Part shown: positions 9,795-18,995 of the stretch, in pieces
Layout: every line of letters starts with the position of its first letter
How positions within the stretch are numbered: the stretch's first letter is position 1
DNA from: Bartonella sp. F02
Lineage (GTDB): Bacteria > Pseudomonadota > Alphaproteobacteria > Rhizobiales > Rhizobiaceae
Assembly (NCBI RefSeq): GCF_026929975.1
Contig: NZ_JANHOK010000002.1
Span: 1-64,000 of the forward strand
Direction of reading: 5' to 3'
DNA length: 64,000 nt
Translations under genes and position numbers: made by a program
Notes under the pieces: generated by a model
Told to the model about the DNA's origin: nothing
The model's input: the letters and a program-made list of their open reading frames with translations, nothing else
The model's database searches: none

Positions 9795-11141
9795 ATGGCA
9801 TCAGCGGCGGAGCAGCTTGCTTCCAATATAAATTTTGGTACCTTTTCACGAGCTACTGAGTTAAAAAAGCGTATTTGGTTCACTTTATCTGCGCTTCTTG
9901 TATATCGTGTTGGTACTTATATCTCCTTGCCTGGTATTAATATTGATGCTTTGCGGCAAACGTTTGAACATCATGCATCTGGTGTTTTAGGTTTGTTTAA
10001 TATGTTTGCAGGGGGCGCTGTTGGTCGCATGGCGATTTTTGCATTGGGGATTATGCCATATATATCAGCATCAATTATTGTGCAGTTGTTAACTTCATCT
10101 ATTCCTTCATTAGAATCTCTTAAGAAGGAGGGAGAATTAGGTCGTAAGATTATCAATCAGTATACGCGCTATACAACGGTTGTTTTAGCGATTTTACAAG
10201 CTTTTGGTATCGCGGTCGCTCTTGAAACTAATATAGGCTCAACTCTTCAAATTGTTGCTGAGCCGGGTATGATGTTTCGTCTTTCCTGTGTCATTACTCT
10301 TGTTGGGGGAACAATGTTTTTGATGTGGCTTGGTGAGCAAATCACATCACGTGGCATTGGTAATGGAGTTTCTCTTATTATTTTTGTTGGTATTATAGCT
10401 AATCTTCCTTCTACATTTGCTCAACTTTTGACTGCTCATAGTCAAGCTGATTTGTCAACGTTTGTATTAATAGCGCTTTTTTTTATTGTTATTTTCGTTA
10501 TTGGTGTTATTGTTTTTGTGGAACGTGCGCAACGGAGAATTCTTATTCAGTATCCAAAGCGTCAAGTTGGTAATCAAATGTTTCAAGGTGATATGTCCCA
10601 CCTTCCTTTGAAGTTAAATACTGCTGGAGTTATTCCACCAATTTTTGCTTCGTCTCTATTATTATTGCCTGCAACTATTAATAATTTTTCTAATGAAATG
10701 CCGCAATGGCTTCAAGCTGTTTCTTATTCTCTTAGTCATGGGCAACCACTTTATATGTTTGTTTATGCCGCTTTAATGGCGTTCTTTTGCTTTTTTTATA
10801 CGGCCATTATGTTTAATCCGAGTGATACAGCAGATCAATTGAAAAAACACGCAGGTTTTGTTCCAGGGATTCGTCCCGGTGAACGTACAGCTGAGTATAT
10901 TGATTATGTTTTGACACGTATTACTGTTGTAGGAGCAATTTATATTATTCTAATTTGTTTATTACCTGAATTTATGATATCTGCACTGCATATTCCTTTT
11001 TACCTTGGGGGGACTTCTTTGCTTATTGTTGTTACTGTTACACTTGATACCGTTACTCAAATTCAAGGACATCTTGTTACACATCAATATGAAGGATTGA
11101 TTAAAAAATCAAAACTTCGTGGAGGCAAAAGAAGGAGATGA
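9795..11141 (+). CDS. secY: Preprotein translocase subunit SecY
   Basis: SecY forms the protein-conducting channel of the inner membrane with SecE and SecG and accepts unfolded precursors from SecA or ribosomes. The 448-residue product has about ten hydrophobic segments and family landmarks: GIMPYISASIIVQLL near residue 83, the plug region, the cytosolic loop KRQVGNQMFQGDMSHLPLK near residue 255 and the loop PGIRPGERTAEYI near residue 354. GGAGAG precedes the ATG. The stop overlaps adk by four bases (ATGA). Confidence 0.96.
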   Translation: MASAAEQLASNINFGTFSRATELKKRIWFTLSALLVYRVGTYISLPGINIDALRQTFEHHASGVLGLFNMFAGGAVGRMAIFALGIMPYISASIIVQLLTSSIPSLESLKKEGELGRKIINQYTRYTTVVLAILQAFGIAVALETNIGSTLQIVAEPGMMFRLSCVITLVGGTMFLMWLGEQITSRGIGNGVSLIIFVGIIANLPSTFAQLLTAHSQADLSTFVLIALFFIVIFVIGVIVFVERAQRRILIQYPKRQVGNQMFQGDMSHLPLKLNTAGVIPPIFASSLLLLPATINNFSNEMPQWLQAVSYSLSHGQPLYMFVYAALMAFFCFFYTAIMFNPSDTADQLKKHAGFVPGIRPGERTAEYIDYVLTRITVVGAIYIILICLLPEFMISALHIPFYLGGTSLLIVVTVTLDTVTQIQGHLVTHQYEGLIKKSKLRGGKRRR

Positions 11142-11716
11142 GAGTTGTTTTTTTAGGGCCTCCTGGAGCAGGTAAAGGAACGCAGGCGCAATTTTTTTCT
11201 CAGAAATATAATGTTCCTCAATTATCAACGGGTGAAATTTTACGTGAAGTTATTAGAAGAGAAACCGAAGTTGGTAAAAAAGCTAAAGCTATGATAGAGT
11301 CTGGGCTTTTGGTTTCTGATGATATTGTAAATCAAATTGTACTTGATCGCCTCGGTGAAGATGATTGTATGCGTGGCTTTATACTAGATGGCTATCCACG
11401 TACTGTGGATCAGGCGAGAGTGTTGCAAAAAATTTTACAATCAAAAAATATGCAACTTGATGTTGTTATCGAGTTTGTCGTTGATAAAGATGTATTGATT
11501 GAAAGAATAAAAAATAGAGTTCAAAAAGCGGCTTCTTTAGGGGAAAGGATTCGTTCAGATGACGATCCCGATGTTTTTTCTAAACGATTGATTGAATATA
11601 ATAAGAAAACAGTTCCTTTATCGAAGTTTTATTTAGAACAAGGATTATTGAGAACAGTTGATGGTATGGCTGACGTTGCAGAAGTTTCCAATACTATTGA
11701 AAAAATTTTTAAATAA
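11138..11716 (+). CDS. adk: Adenylate kinase
   Basis: Adk catalyses ATP + AMP <=> 2 ADP and balances the cytosolic adenylate pool. The 192-residue protein has the P-loop GPPGAGKGTQ at residues 7-16, the AMP-binding region (STGEILREV near residue 32) and DGYPRT near residue 85. The LID is the short form without zinc-binding cysteines, common in Alphaproteobacteria. The start overlaps the secY stop, a conserved secY-adk arrangement. A 179-base AT-rich gap follows before rpsM. Confidence 0.96.
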   Translation: MRVVFLGPPGAGKGTQAQFFSQKYNVPQLSTGEILREVIRRETEVGKKAKAMIESGLLVSDDIVNQIVLDRLGEDDCMRGFILDGYPRTVDQARVLQKILQSKNMQLDVVIEFVVDKDVLIERIKNRVQKAASLGERIRSDDDPDVFSKRLIEYNKKTVPLSKFYLEQGLLRTVDGMADVAEVSNTIEKIFK

Positions 11717-11895
11717 GAATTTTTATTAAAAAACAAATGAAAAGAGTTGACTTTTTTAATGAAATCTATCAAAAGTTTTATTGATTTATTTCGATAATTC
11801 AATAAGTTCAAATCTTGTTTTAGATAAAACCGTTTTTAAAGGCGTTTTAAGTATTTTATAAGTGATTATTATTAATATAGTTAAGGAGAGTAGGC

Positions 11896-12264
11896 GTGGC
11901 TCGTATTGCTGGCGTCAATATCCCTGCAAGTAAGCGTGTAGTTGTTGCGCTTCAGTATATACATGGGATTGGACCAAAGAGTGCTCAAGAAATTATCGAA
12001 AAAGTTGGGATTCCTTCATCACGGCGTGTGCATGATCTTTCTGATTCAGAGGTTTTGCAAATTCGTGAAGTGATAGATCGTGATTATCAAGTCGAAGGAG
12101 ATCTTCGTCGTGATGTTGCAATGAATATTAAGCGTTTGATGGATCTTGGTTGTTATCGTGGATTGCGGCATCGTCGTTCTTTGCCTGTCCGTGGGCAGCG
12201 TACGCATACAAATGGACGTACACGTAAAGGACCAGCTAAAGCGATTGCTGGTAAGAAGAAGTAA
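11896..12264 (+). CDS. rpsM: 30S ribosomal protein S13
   Basis: S13 sits at the top of the 30S head and contacts the P-site tRNA. Translation starts at GTG 11896 with AAGGAGAG upstream. The 122-residue product starts with [15 protein letters not shown] after the initiator, has the helix-hairpin-helix type block [12 protein letters not shown] near residue 23 and the basic C-terminal tail [15 protein letters not shown]. It opens the alpha part of the superoperon. Confidence 0.96.
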   Translation: MARIAGVNIPASKRVVVALQYIHGIGPKSAQEIIEKVGIPSSRRVHDLSDSEVLQIREVIDRDYQVEGDLRRDVAMNIKRLMDLGCYRGLRHRRSLPVRGQRTHTNGRTRKGPAKAIAGKKK

Positions 12265-12399
12265 TAATAATCTGTTATTTTTATAGTGTAATTTTATTTG
12301 TTTTTTTTTATTGGTTTTTTATTGGTTTTTTCTGATAAGAAACTTCAAAGGTGGAGCTGCTGAGATTACGGCAGTGGAGAGATCGTTGAAAGGGATGCT

Positions 12400-12789
12400 A
12401 TGGCTAAGGAAAGCGTGCGAGTTCGTCGTCGTGAGCGTAAAAATATTTCATCGGGTGTGGTGCATATTAATTCAACTTTTAATAATACAATGATTACTAT
12501 CACTGATGCTCAGGGTAATGCAATTGCATGGTCATCTGCTGGTGCACAAGGGTTTAAAGGTTCCCGTAAATCTACGCCCTTTGCTGCTCAAGTTGCAGCG
12601 GAAGATTGTGCAAAGAAGGCACAAGAGCATGGTATGCGCTCATTAGAAGTTGAAGTTTGTGGCCCTGGAGCTGGTCGTGAATCCGCTTTGCGTGCGTTGC
12701 AATCTGTTGGTTTTGTGATTACTTCTATTCGTGATGTGACGCCGATTCCTCATAATGGATGTCGTCCGCGAAAAAGACGGCGTGTTTGA
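12400..12789 (+). CDS. rpsK: 30S ribosomal protein S11
   Basis: S11 forms part of the 30S platform near the mRNA exit and the Shine-Dalgarno helix. The 129-residue product contains the conserved ASFNNT-like segment (here [12 protein letters not shown] near residue 27) and the C-terminal block [16 protein letters not shown] 135-base gap with T-rich direct repeats separates it from rpsM. GAAAGGGA lies upstream of the ATG. Confidence 0.96.
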   Translation: MAKESVRVRRRERKNISSGVVHINSTFNNTMITITDAQGNAIAWSSAGAQGFKGSRKSTPFAAQVAAEDCAKKAQEHGMRSLEVEVCGPGAGRESALRALQSVGFVITSIRDVTPIPHNGCRPRKRRRV

Positions 12790-12884
12790 TTAGGGGTTTT
12801 GTCGTTATCGGGGAGTGATACTCTGATGTTCACATTGGTCGTTGCGAATGAATGGTAGCGGAGCTAAAGAACAGGAATAAAAAT

Positions 12885-13898
12885 ATGATCCAGAAAAACT
12901 GGCAGGAACTAATTAAACCCGGTAAGGTTGATTTTTATACTCATAATTCTCCAAATGTTTTAAGTGTAGTTGTAGAGCCTCTTGAGCGTGGTTTCGGTTT
13001 GACATTAGGGAATGCGCTTCGTCGTGTGCTGTTGTCATCACTTCGTGGTGCTGCGGTTACTGCTGTGCAAATTGATGGAGTTTTACATGAATTTTCGTCA
13101 ATTCCCGGTGTTCGCGAGGATGTTACAGATATTATTTTAAATATCAAAGAAATCGCTGTTCGTATGACGGAAGAAGGTTCTAAACGTGTTGTTATTTATA
13201 AAGAGGGACCTGGTGTCGTTAAAGCTGGAGATATAACGACTGTAGGAGATATGGAAGTCCTTAATCCTGAACATGTTATCTGTACACTTGATGAGGGTGC
13301 AGAAATTCGTATGGAGTTTATTGTTAATACAGGTAAAGGATACGTGCCGTCTGACCGGAATTGTGTTGATGGTGCGCCGATAGGTCTTATCCCAGTCGAT
13401 AGTCTTTACTCTCCAGTGCGTAAAGTTTCTTATAAGGTAGAAAATACACGTGAAGGACAGGTTTTAGATTATGATAAATTAACATTAACGATTGAAACTA
13501 ATGGAGCAGTTAACGGTGAGGATGCTGTTGCTTTTGCGGCGCGTATTCTTCAAGATCAGTTGTCAGTATTTGTTAATTTTGAAGAACCTCAGAAAGAGTC
13601 TATTGAAGAATCTGCTTCAGAACTTGCTTTTAATCCTGCACTTCTTAAAAAAGTGGATGAATTGGAGCTTTCAGTTCGTTCAGCTAATTGTCTTAAGAAT
13701 GACAATATTGTTTATATTGGTGACCTTATTCAAAAGACAGAGGCTGATATGCTTCGGACACCGAATTTTGGGCGGAAGTCTTTGAATGAAATTAAAGAAG
13801 TTCTTGCGTGTATGGGGCTTCATCTTGGTATGGAAATTCCTGCATGGCCGCCTGAAAATATTGATGATCTTGCTAAACGCTATGAAGATCAGTATTGA
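12885..13898 (+). CDS. rpoA: DNA-directed RNA polymerase alpha subunit
   Basis: The alpha subunit nucleates RNA polymerase assembly and its C-terminal domain binds UP elements and activators. The ATG at 12885 ([15 protein letters not shown]) gives 337 residues, the usual rhizobial length; the longer frame from 12852 adds eleven unsupported residues. The N-terminal domain has [18 protein letters not shown] near residues 38-55, and the C-terminal domain has the helix-hairpin-helix region [18 protein letters not shown] near residues 291-308. It lies between rpsK and rplQ, the canonical alpha-operon order. Confidence 0.97.
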   Translation: MIQKNWQELIKPGKVDFYTHNSPNVLSVVVEPLERGFGLTLGNALRRVLLSSLRGAAVTAVQIDGVLHEFSSIPGVREDVTDIILNIKEIAVRMTEEGSKRVVIYKEGPGVVKAGDITTVGDMEVLNPEHVICTLDEGAEIRMEFIVNTGKGYVPSDRNCVDGAPIGLIPVDSLYSPVRKVSYKVENTREGQVLDYDKLTLTIETNGAVNGEDAVAFAARILQDQLSVFVNFEEPQKESIEESASELAFNPALLKKVDELELSVRSANCLKNDNIVYIGDLIQKTEADMLRTPNFGRKSLNEIKEVLACMGLHLGMEIPAWPPENIDDLAKRYEDQY

Positions 13899-13921
13899 GT
13901 TAAGATTTAAGGAGAGTTCTT

Positions 13922-14350
13922 ATGCGCCATAATAAATCGGGTCGCAAGCTGAACCGGACCGCGAGCCATCGTAAAGCAATGTTTGCAAACATGGCAGCTT
14001 CGTTAATAGAGCATGAACAGATTGTTACAACACTTCCAAAAGCGAAAGAGATTCGTCCTATCGTAGAGAAGTTGGTTACACTCGGTAAACGTGAAAGTTT
14101 ACATGCGCGCCGGCAAGCTATTTCAGTTATTCGTGATGCAAAAAAAGTAGCTAAATTATTTGATACGCTTGCACCGCGTTATGCAACACGTAATGGTGGC
14201 TATTTGCGTATTATGAAAGCAGGTTTTCGAACAGGTGATAATGCTCCTATGGCTGTTGTGGAATTTGTTGATCGTGATGTTAATGCAAAAGGCGCTGTAG
14301 ATCGTGAGCGTATGGAGAAGACATTAAGTGAAAAGGAAGTTTCTGCATAA
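13922..14350 (+). CDS. rplQ: 50S ribosomal protein L17
   Basis: L17 is a 50S protein near the peptide exit. The 142-residue product starts [20 protein letters not shown], the typical N-terminus, and has the [20 protein letters not shown] block near residues 93-112. AAGGAGAG precedes the ATG. It is the last gene of the superoperon and is followed by a rho-independent terminator. Confidence 0.96.
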   Translation: MRHNKSGRKLNRTASHRKAMFANMAASLIEHEQIVTTLPKAKEIRPIVEKLVTLGKRESLHARRQAISVIRDAKKVAKLFDTLAPRYATRNGGYLRIMKAGFRTGDNAPMAVVEFVDRDVNAKGAVDRERMEKTLSEKEVSA

Positions 14351-14376
14351 GATTTTCTTTTCTGTATTGGTATTTA

Positions 14377-14402
14377 GAGCCGCCTTTTAAGGCGGTTTTT
14401 TA
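14377..14402 (+). terminator. Rho-independent terminator of the ribosomal superoperon
   Basis: A CCGCC/GGCGG stem around a TTTTAA loop is followed directly by a run of six T. It lies 27 bases after the rplQ stop. This is the only strong intrinsic terminator I see between rpsJ and the htrA-like gene, so it probably ends the long + strand transcript. Confidence 0.9.
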
Positions 14403-14611
14403 TTAATATTTCAGTTTTAATTATTTATAAATGAAAACAAGGACAGATGAAGCATTCATTGAGTTATTTGATTTTGATAATATTTTATATTTAAGTAAAC
14501 TGTTTTTAATTTAAATTATACATATTAATGAAAATCATTAGCTTTGGAGAAGTGGAGAAATTTTTCTCTTATTGTAAAATAAGTGTTTTATTATTTACGA
14601 AGGAATTTACA

Positions 14612-16005
14612 ATGAAGCGTTTTGTTTTATTCGGTTTTTTTTTGCGATCATAACAAAGATATCTTTGTGTTATGCAGATTCTAGAATTCCTCAGACACAA
14701 TCAGAAATTGCTTTTTCATTTGCTCCTCTAGTTAAGAAAACTGTTCCATCTGTTGTAAATATTTATGCTGATCGAAAAGTCAGAGCGCATTCGCCTTTTG
14801 AAGATGATCCTTTTTTTGAGTTATTTTTTGGGCGTTATCAGAATAATCAACCTTTGCGTAAACAATCTTCATTAGGATCGGGAGTGATTGTTGATATGCG
14901 TGGTTTGATTGTTACAAATTACCATGTCATTAAAGATGCTGATGAAATTAAAGTAGCACTTTCCGATGGGAGAGAATTTGCAAGTACAGTTATGTTAAAA
15001 GATGAAGCAACAGATATTGCTATACTTGAAATTGATTCAAACGATGCAAAATTTCCTGTTCTTCCTTTGGGAAACTCTGATACGGTTGAAGTTGGAGATC
15101 TTGTTCTTGCAATTGGTAATCCTTTTGGGGTTGGTCAAACAGTTACAAGTGGTATTGTTTCAGCGCAAGCGCGCACACGAGTTGGTATTTCTGATTTTGA
15201 CTTTTTTATTCAAACAGATGCTGCGATTAATCCAGGGAATTCTGGTGGAGCTTTGATTGATATGAAAGGTCAATTAATTGGAATTAATACAGCTATTTAT
15301 TCGCGTTCGGGTGGTTCTGTTGGAATTGGCTTTGCAATCCCTGCAAATCTTATTAAGGTTATGCTTGATACAGTTAAACGTGGTGGAAAATTTTTTGTGC
15401 CGCCTTACATTGGTGCATCGTTTCAAAATGTTACACCTGATATTGCAAGCGGTTTAGGTTTAGAACGTTCTTATGGTGCTCTTGTTCTTGAGATTGTTAA
15501 AGATAGTCCTGCCGCGAAAGCTGGTTTGAAGGTAGGTGATGTTATTTTAAGTGTACAAGGTATGTTGATTGATAATCCAGATAGTCTTGGATATCGCTTG
15601 ATGACAACTGGCATTGGAAACAGCTTGGTTTTAGAATATTTACGAAATGGAAAAACCTTTAAAACAGAAATAACTGTATCATCGATACCGGAATCTGCGT
15701 TTTTGAAATCTGAAAAAATTGTTGATGAAAGTCCTTTATCTGGTGCTGAAGTATTGGATTTAACACCACAAAATAGTCAACGATTTCGTCTACCTATAAC
15801 AGCAAAAGGGGTTGTTATTACTCATGTTGATAAGATGAGCAATGCTGCCAGAATATTTCATTTAGGAGATATTTTGCGCTCTGTTAACGGTTATACCATT
15901 CAAACTGTCCATCAATTGAAAAATATTCTTATGAAATCGCATCCGCGTATTTGGCAATTGGAATATGAACGTAATGGTATGTATATTCGTCAATTTGTTC
16001 GCTGA
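14612..16005 (+). CDS. Periplasmic HtrA/DegQ-family serine protease, frameshifted in signal peptide
   Basis: This is a Do-like trypsin-fold protease with two PDZ domains, which degrades misfolded envelope proteins. From 14665 the frame is open for 446 codons. In that numbering the triad is His87 (VTNYHVIK), Asp117 (ATDIAIL) and Ser193 (NPGNSGGAL); PDZ1 spans about 240-330 and PDZ2 about 355-440. The natural start looks like the ATG at 14612, with AAGGA about 8 bases upstream, but that frame reads into a T9 run (14635-14643) and stops at 14651. One extra T would join it to the protease frame and give a classic signal peptide ending SLCYA. As written, only a TTG or other internal start would work, without an export signal. 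Whether it is a pseudogene, phase-variable, rescued by slippage, or a base error cannot be decided here. The catalytic part is intact. Confidence 0.85.
14635..14643 (+). repeat. T9 homopolymer at the protease frameshift
   Basis: Nine consecutive T lie inside the signal-peptide-coding region of the htrA-like gene. Ten T would restore a single frame from the ATG at 14612. Such tracts are prone to replication and transcription slippage and to sequencing error. Confidence 0.85.
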
Positions 16006-16012
16006 GGTTTTT

Positions 16013-17326
16013 TTGAATAAAGATTTTTTTACTTCATCCTTGGATTATCGTGTTAATCAAAATCGACCTCTTGCAGAGAGAATGCGTCCTCGTTCTCTTC
16101 ATGAAGTGACAGGGCAAGACCATTTGGTTGGAATGGACGGTATGCTTTCGCGTATGGTAGCAACTGGTTCATTCAGCTCGATGATTTTCTGGGGTCCTCC
16201 TGGAACAGGAAAAACAACGGTCGCACGTTTACTAGCGCGTGAAGTGAATTTTGATTTTGAGCAAGTCTCAGCTATTTTTACTGGGGTTTCAGAGCTAAAA
16301 AAAATTTTTGAGATTGCACGAACGCGTTTTATGTCTGGACATCAAACACTTTTATTTGTCGATGAAATTCATCGTTTTAATCGCGCTCAGCAGGATAGTT
16401 TTCTTCCTTTTATGGAAGATGGTACTATAATTCTCATTGGAGCAACAACAGAAAATCCTTCGTTTGAACTGAATGCAGCTCTTCTTTCGCGTGCACGTGT
16501 TTTTACATTTCATTCACATGATTGTGAAAGTTTAAGCGCACTTTTAAAACGCGCTGAGGCTATGGAAGAAAAAAAACTTCCTTTGGATGAATCTGCCAGA
16601 GACTTTTTAATCAATATGTCTGATGGTGATGCGCGTATGGTATTAACCTTGGCGGAAGAAGTTTGGCGTGTTGCGGAACCTAAAAAAATATTTGATATTG
16701 AGGCCTTACAAAAAATTGTTCAACGTAGAGCTCCACTTTATGATAAAAGACAAGATGGTCACTATAATCTTATTTCTGCGTTACATAAATCTGTTCGTGG
16801 ATCTGATCCTGATGCTGCTCTTTATTATCTTGCGCGTATGCTTGATGCGGGTGAAGATCCTTTATATATTGGGCGTCGATTAGTTCGTATGGCTGTAGAA
16901 GATATTGGCTTGGCGGATCCGCAGGCTTTGGTTGTTTGTAATGCTGCAAAGGATGCTTATGATTATTTGGGATCTCCTGAAGGAGAGCTAGCTTTAGCAC
17001 AAGCATGTATTTATCTTGCAACAGCACCAAAATCGAATGCATCTTACCTTGCGTATAAAGAAGCGATGCAATCTGCACGTAAAAATGGTTCTTTACCTCC
17101 TCCTAAGCATATCCTTAATGCTCCAACAAAATTTATGAAAGAAGAAGGATATCGATATGGCTATCGCTATGACCACGATGAACCAGATGCGTTCTCAGGT
17201 CAGGAATATTTTCCTGAAAAACTTGGTCATCAAGTTTATTATAAGCCAAAGGAGTATGGTTTTGAGCGTGAAATTGCGAAACGTCTTGAATGGTGGGAAA
17301 AGTTACGACAAAAACGCAAAAAATAA
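16013..17326 (+). CDS. rarA: Replication-associated recombination protein A (RarA/MgsA AAA+ ATPase)
   Basis: RarA is a clamp-loader-like AAA+ ATPase that acts at stalled replication forks. I start at the TTG at 16013 (reading LNKDFFTSSLDYR), preceded by GAGG, giving 437 residues; the frame from 15965 runs back into the protease gene. Walker A GPPGTGKTT is at residues 61-69 and Walker B LLFVDEIH at about 113-120. The C-terminal half has the MgsA tetramerisation region, with RVRMAVEDIGLADP-like sequence (here RLVRMAVEDIGLADPQA) near residue 285. It starts 8 bases after the protease stop, so the two are probably co-transcribed. Confidence 0.93.
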   Translation: MNKDFFTSSLDYRVNQNRPLAERMRPRSLHEVTGQDHLVGMDGMLSRMVATGSFSSMIFWGPPGTGKTTVARLLAREVNFDFEQVSAIFTGVSELKKIFEIARTRFMSGHQTLLFVDEIHRFNRAQQDSFLPFMEDGTIILIGATTENPSFELNAALLSRARVFTFHSHDCESLSALLKRAEAMEEKKLPLDESARDFLINMSDGDARMVLTLAEEVWRVAEPKKIFDIEALQKIVQRRAPLYDKRQDGHYNLISALHKSVRGSDPDAALYYLARMLDAGEDPLYIGRRLVRMAVEDIGLADPQALVVCNAAKDAYDYLGSPEGELALAQACIYLATAPKSNASYLAYKEAMQSARKNGSLPPPKHILNAPTKFMKEEGYRYGYRYDHDEPDAFSGQEYFPEKLGHQVYYKPKEYGFEREIAKRLEWWEKLRQKRKK

Positions 17327-17750
17327 ATTTTCTTTGAGTGAGTATTATTTATTTTAAAAGTATTAGATTAAAAATTATAACCGATTTTTGTTTGGTTATA
17401 TTGCCGTGATTATTAAAAATTGAAACTATTCTTTGAATAGATGCATTGAATTTTAGTTTTTTACAAAGATTCATGTCGATTAAATTTGGCTTATAAAAAA
17501 TTTGGTAAAAAGTATATTTTTCAGAAAGAAAAATATCAAAAAGAATAATGTATGAAGCTTTTTTGTATGAATGTGTTTTTTAAGTATATAAAGAAAATAC
17601 AACTTTCTAGAAAAATTGATTGAATTTTGTTGATTTTGTTTGAAAATAGGAATGAAATAGTCTGTGAAAATCTAAACTTGAGACTTTAATTCAGTTTAGA
17701 GGAAAGTGTACACTTAAGATAAATTATCGTGACTCGCTAAGGATATAGAT
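17327..17750 (+). other. Intergenic region upstream of recA
   Basis: These 424 bases hold no credible gene. A weak hairpin with TATAACC/GGTTATA arms lies at 17376-17400, after rarA, without a T-run. Close to recA are two inverted repeats, listed separately. I looked for the alphaproteobacterial SOS box (GTTC-N7-GTTC or its complement) and did not find it. Confidence 0.6.
17671..17715. promoter_or_regulatory. Candidate operator region of recA: inverted repeat plus 12-bp palindrome
   Basis: TCTAAACT (17671-17678) is repeated inverted as AGTTTAGA (17693-17700), 14 bases apart. Immediately after comes the perfect palindrome AAGTGTACACTT (17704-17715). Both lie within 80 bases of the recA start, where a promoter and repressor site would be expected. 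Neither matches the LexA box known in Alphaproteobacteria; binding factors are unknown. Confidence 0.35.
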
Positions 17751-18794
17751 GTGGATAAAACAAAAGCTCTAGATGCTGCTCTCTCACAGATTGAACGTTC
17801 TTTTGGTAAAGGCTCAATTATGCGTCTTGGGCAAAAGGAGCAGGTTGTTGAAATTGAAACTGTTTCAACTGGATCATTGTCTTTAGATATTGCTTTGGGC
17901 ATTGGTGGATTGCCAAAAGGACGTATCGTTGAAATTTATGGACCAGAAAGCTCTGGAAAAACAACACTAGCTCTTCATTCTATTGCAGAAGCACAAAAAA
18001 ATGGTGGAGTTTGTGCTTTTATTGATGCAGAACACGCTCTCGATCCTGTTTATGCGCGTAAGCTTGGTGTTGATTTGGGAAATCTGTTCGTTTCTCAACC
18101 AGATACTGGAGAGCAAGCTTTAGAAATTACAGAGACATTGGTTCGTTCTGGCGCTGTTGATGTGCTTGTCGTTGATTCTGTAGCAGCTTTGACACCTCGT
18201 GCAGAAATTGATGGTGAAATGGGTGATGCTTTACCCGGATTACAAGCTCGGTTGATGAGTAAAGCTTTGCGGAAATTAACAGCATCGATTTTTCGCTCGA
18301 ACTGTATGGTTATTTTTATCAATCAAATTCGAATGAAAATTGGTGTTATGTTTGGTTCTCCCGAAACAACAACAGGGGGTAATGCTTTAAAGTTTTATGC
18401 GTCTGTTCGTTTGGATATTCGTCGTACTGGAGCAATTAAAGATAGAGATTTAGTTATTGGTAATCAAACACGTGTTAAAGTCGTAAAAAATAAATTAGCA
18501 CCTCCATTTAAGCAGGTTGATTTTGATATTATTTACGGCGAAGGCATTTCAAAATTAGGTGAGCTCATTGATTTAGGTGTTAAAGTTGGTATTGTCGAGA
18601 AGTCAGGAGCGTGGTTTTCTTATAATTCTCAACGTTTAGGACAAGGGCGTGAGAATGCAAAGCAGTTTTTACGTGAGAATACGGAAATAGCTACAGAAAT
18701 TGAGACGGCTTTACGTCAAAATGCTGGATTGCTTGCCGTTGAGTTACTAGAGAATGCGGGAGAAGGAAATACAGAGAGTGATGAAGAGCTCTGA
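17751..18794 (+). CDS. recA: Recombinase RecA
   Basis: RecA forms filaments on single-stranded DNA, drives strand exchange and promotes LexA self-cleavage. Translation starts at GTG 17751 with AAGGA upstream, giving 347 residues. The P-loop GPESSGKTT is at residues 64-72; the [22 protein letters not shown] segment (residues about 188-209, quoted in part) contains DNA-binding loop L1 and the start of L2. The C-terminal tail is acidic (ends ESDEEL), as in other RecA proteins. Length and motifs are normal. Confidence 0.97.
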   Translation: MDKTKALDAALSQIERSFGKGSIMRLGQKEQVVEIETVSTGSLSLDIALGIGGLPKGRIVEIYGPESSGKTTLALHSIAEAQKNGGVCAFIDAEHALDPVYARKLGVDLGNLFVSQPDTGEQALEITETLVRSGAVDVLVVDSVAALTPRAEIDGEMGDALPGLQARLMSKALRKLTASIFRSNCMVIFINQIRMKIGVMFGSPETTTGGNALKFYASVRLDIRRTGAIKDRDLVIGNQTRVKVVKNKLAPPFKQVDFDIIYGEGISKLGELIDLGVKVGIVEKSGAWFSYNSQRLGQGRENAKQFLRENTEIATEIETALRQNAGLLAVELLENAGEGNTESDEEL

Positions 18795-18995
18795 GAAAGT
18801 ATTTTTTCATGAAATTTATCTATTCAATCATTTTCTGTCTTTGTTTGCTAGAGTTTTAAAATACAAAATTTTAATGCTTTTTTTTTCTGAAAAAAAATCT
18901 CTATTGTGATTAAATGACTCTAAAAAGTGCAAAAAGAGTATTTAATTGGGGTAGGTACTTTTTGTGGTTCTGTGCTGTATTCTGCGAGTGTCAAT

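Noticed and set aside
12297-12333. T-rich direct repeats (TTTTTTATTGG) between rpsM and rpsK
   Set aside because: A short low-complexity slippage product; no evidence of regulatory meaning.
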